Shown here one piece after another: positions 5,599 to 5,632 of a DNA stretch of 5,632 nt. The position numbers were made by a program, and so were the translations under genes. Source of the DNA: Bradyrhizobiaceae bacterium (GTDB taxonomy: Bacteria; Pseudomonadota; Alphaproteobacteria; Rhizobiales; Xanthobacteraceae); contig JAEULX010000028.1 in the NCBI GenBank assembly GCA_016793685.1, forward strand, positions 1 to 5,632, written 5' to 3'. How positions within the stretch are numbered: position 1 is the first letter of the stretch; every line of letters starts with the position of its first letter. Below the pieces are notes generated by a model. That model saw nothing but the letters and a program-made list of their open reading frames with translations. It was not told where the DNA came from and ran no database searches.

Positions 5599-5632
5599 AT
5601 GGCAAAGATCAACCTCCCCCATGATGCATTCG
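5599..5632 (+). CDS. Start of a gene running off the right edge, possibly a host-attachment-family protein
   Basis: An ATG at 5599 opens MAKINLPHDAF before the window ends. GAGG (5590-5593) lies five bases upstream, a moderate ribosome-binding site. The opening resembles the conserved start of small rhizobial proteins annotated as host attachment family proteins (M-x-K-I-x-x-PHDAF, then a V/DG segment). This is a recollection from only 11 residues and may be wrong. The gene probably has its own promoter, since a hairpin and about 200 bases separate it from mcd. Confidence 0.4.
   Translation, partial: MAKINLPHDAF

Noticed and set aside
1..5632. CRISPR array, transposon ends, tRNA or rRNA genes
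   Set aside because: No regularly spaced repeats, transposase-like frames, cloverleaf-forming segments or rRNA-like stretches were seen on either strand. The gene content looks like ordinary conserved chromosome.

Overview
The window reads as core chromosome of a high-GC alphaproteobacterium, most likely a member of the Hyphomicrobiales (Rhizobiales; Xanthobacteraceae- or Nitrobacteraceae-like). This rests on the aerobic-type cobaltochelatase pair cobS-cobT, a J-domain protein of the kind found next to cobS in this group, a BolA protein, a YihY/BrkB membrane protein, and a long acyl-CoA dehydrogenase matching (2S)-methylsuccinyl-CoA dehydrogenase of the ethylmalonyl-CoA pathway. The organism and the neighbourhood conservation are inferred from memory of these families, not from a search.

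Layout: on the minus strand, reading right to left, a J-domain protein (2241-1618) is followed by cobS (1379-393) and the first 119 codons of cobT (357 to the window edge). bolA (2363-2650, plus) diverges from the J-domain gene across a 121-base region that carries a 12-base palindrome and promoter-like hexamers. bolA converges on a yihY/brkB gene (about 3572-2673, minus), with only 22 bases between the stop codons and a 12-base tandem duplication spanning them. brkB diverges from mcd (3721-5397, plus) across about 150 bases that carry a 9-base inverted repeat. After mcd comes about 200 bases of noncoding sequence with weak hairpins. The window then ends 11 codons into a new plus-strand reading frame that may be a host-attachment-family protein.

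How the genes fit together: CobS and CobT are the AAA+ motor subunits that drive cobalt insertion by CobN in oxygen-dependent B12 synthesis. Mcd oxidises methylsuccinyl-CoA to mesaconyl-CoA during acetyl-CoA assimilation. That pathway contains two adenosylcobalamin-dependent mutases, so B12 synthesis and Mcd are linked metabolically, although they need not be co-regulated. BolA (Fe-S/glutaredoxin partner) and the J-protein (co-chaperone) suggest protein or cofactor maintenance.

I see no CRISPR array, insertion sequence, phage gene, tRNA, rRNA or clearly novel multigene system. The points of interest are regulatory: a hairpin that would mask the cobT ribosome-binding site, a possible leaderless promoter for the J-protein, the inverted repeat at the brkB/mcd divergence, and the uncertain brkB start.
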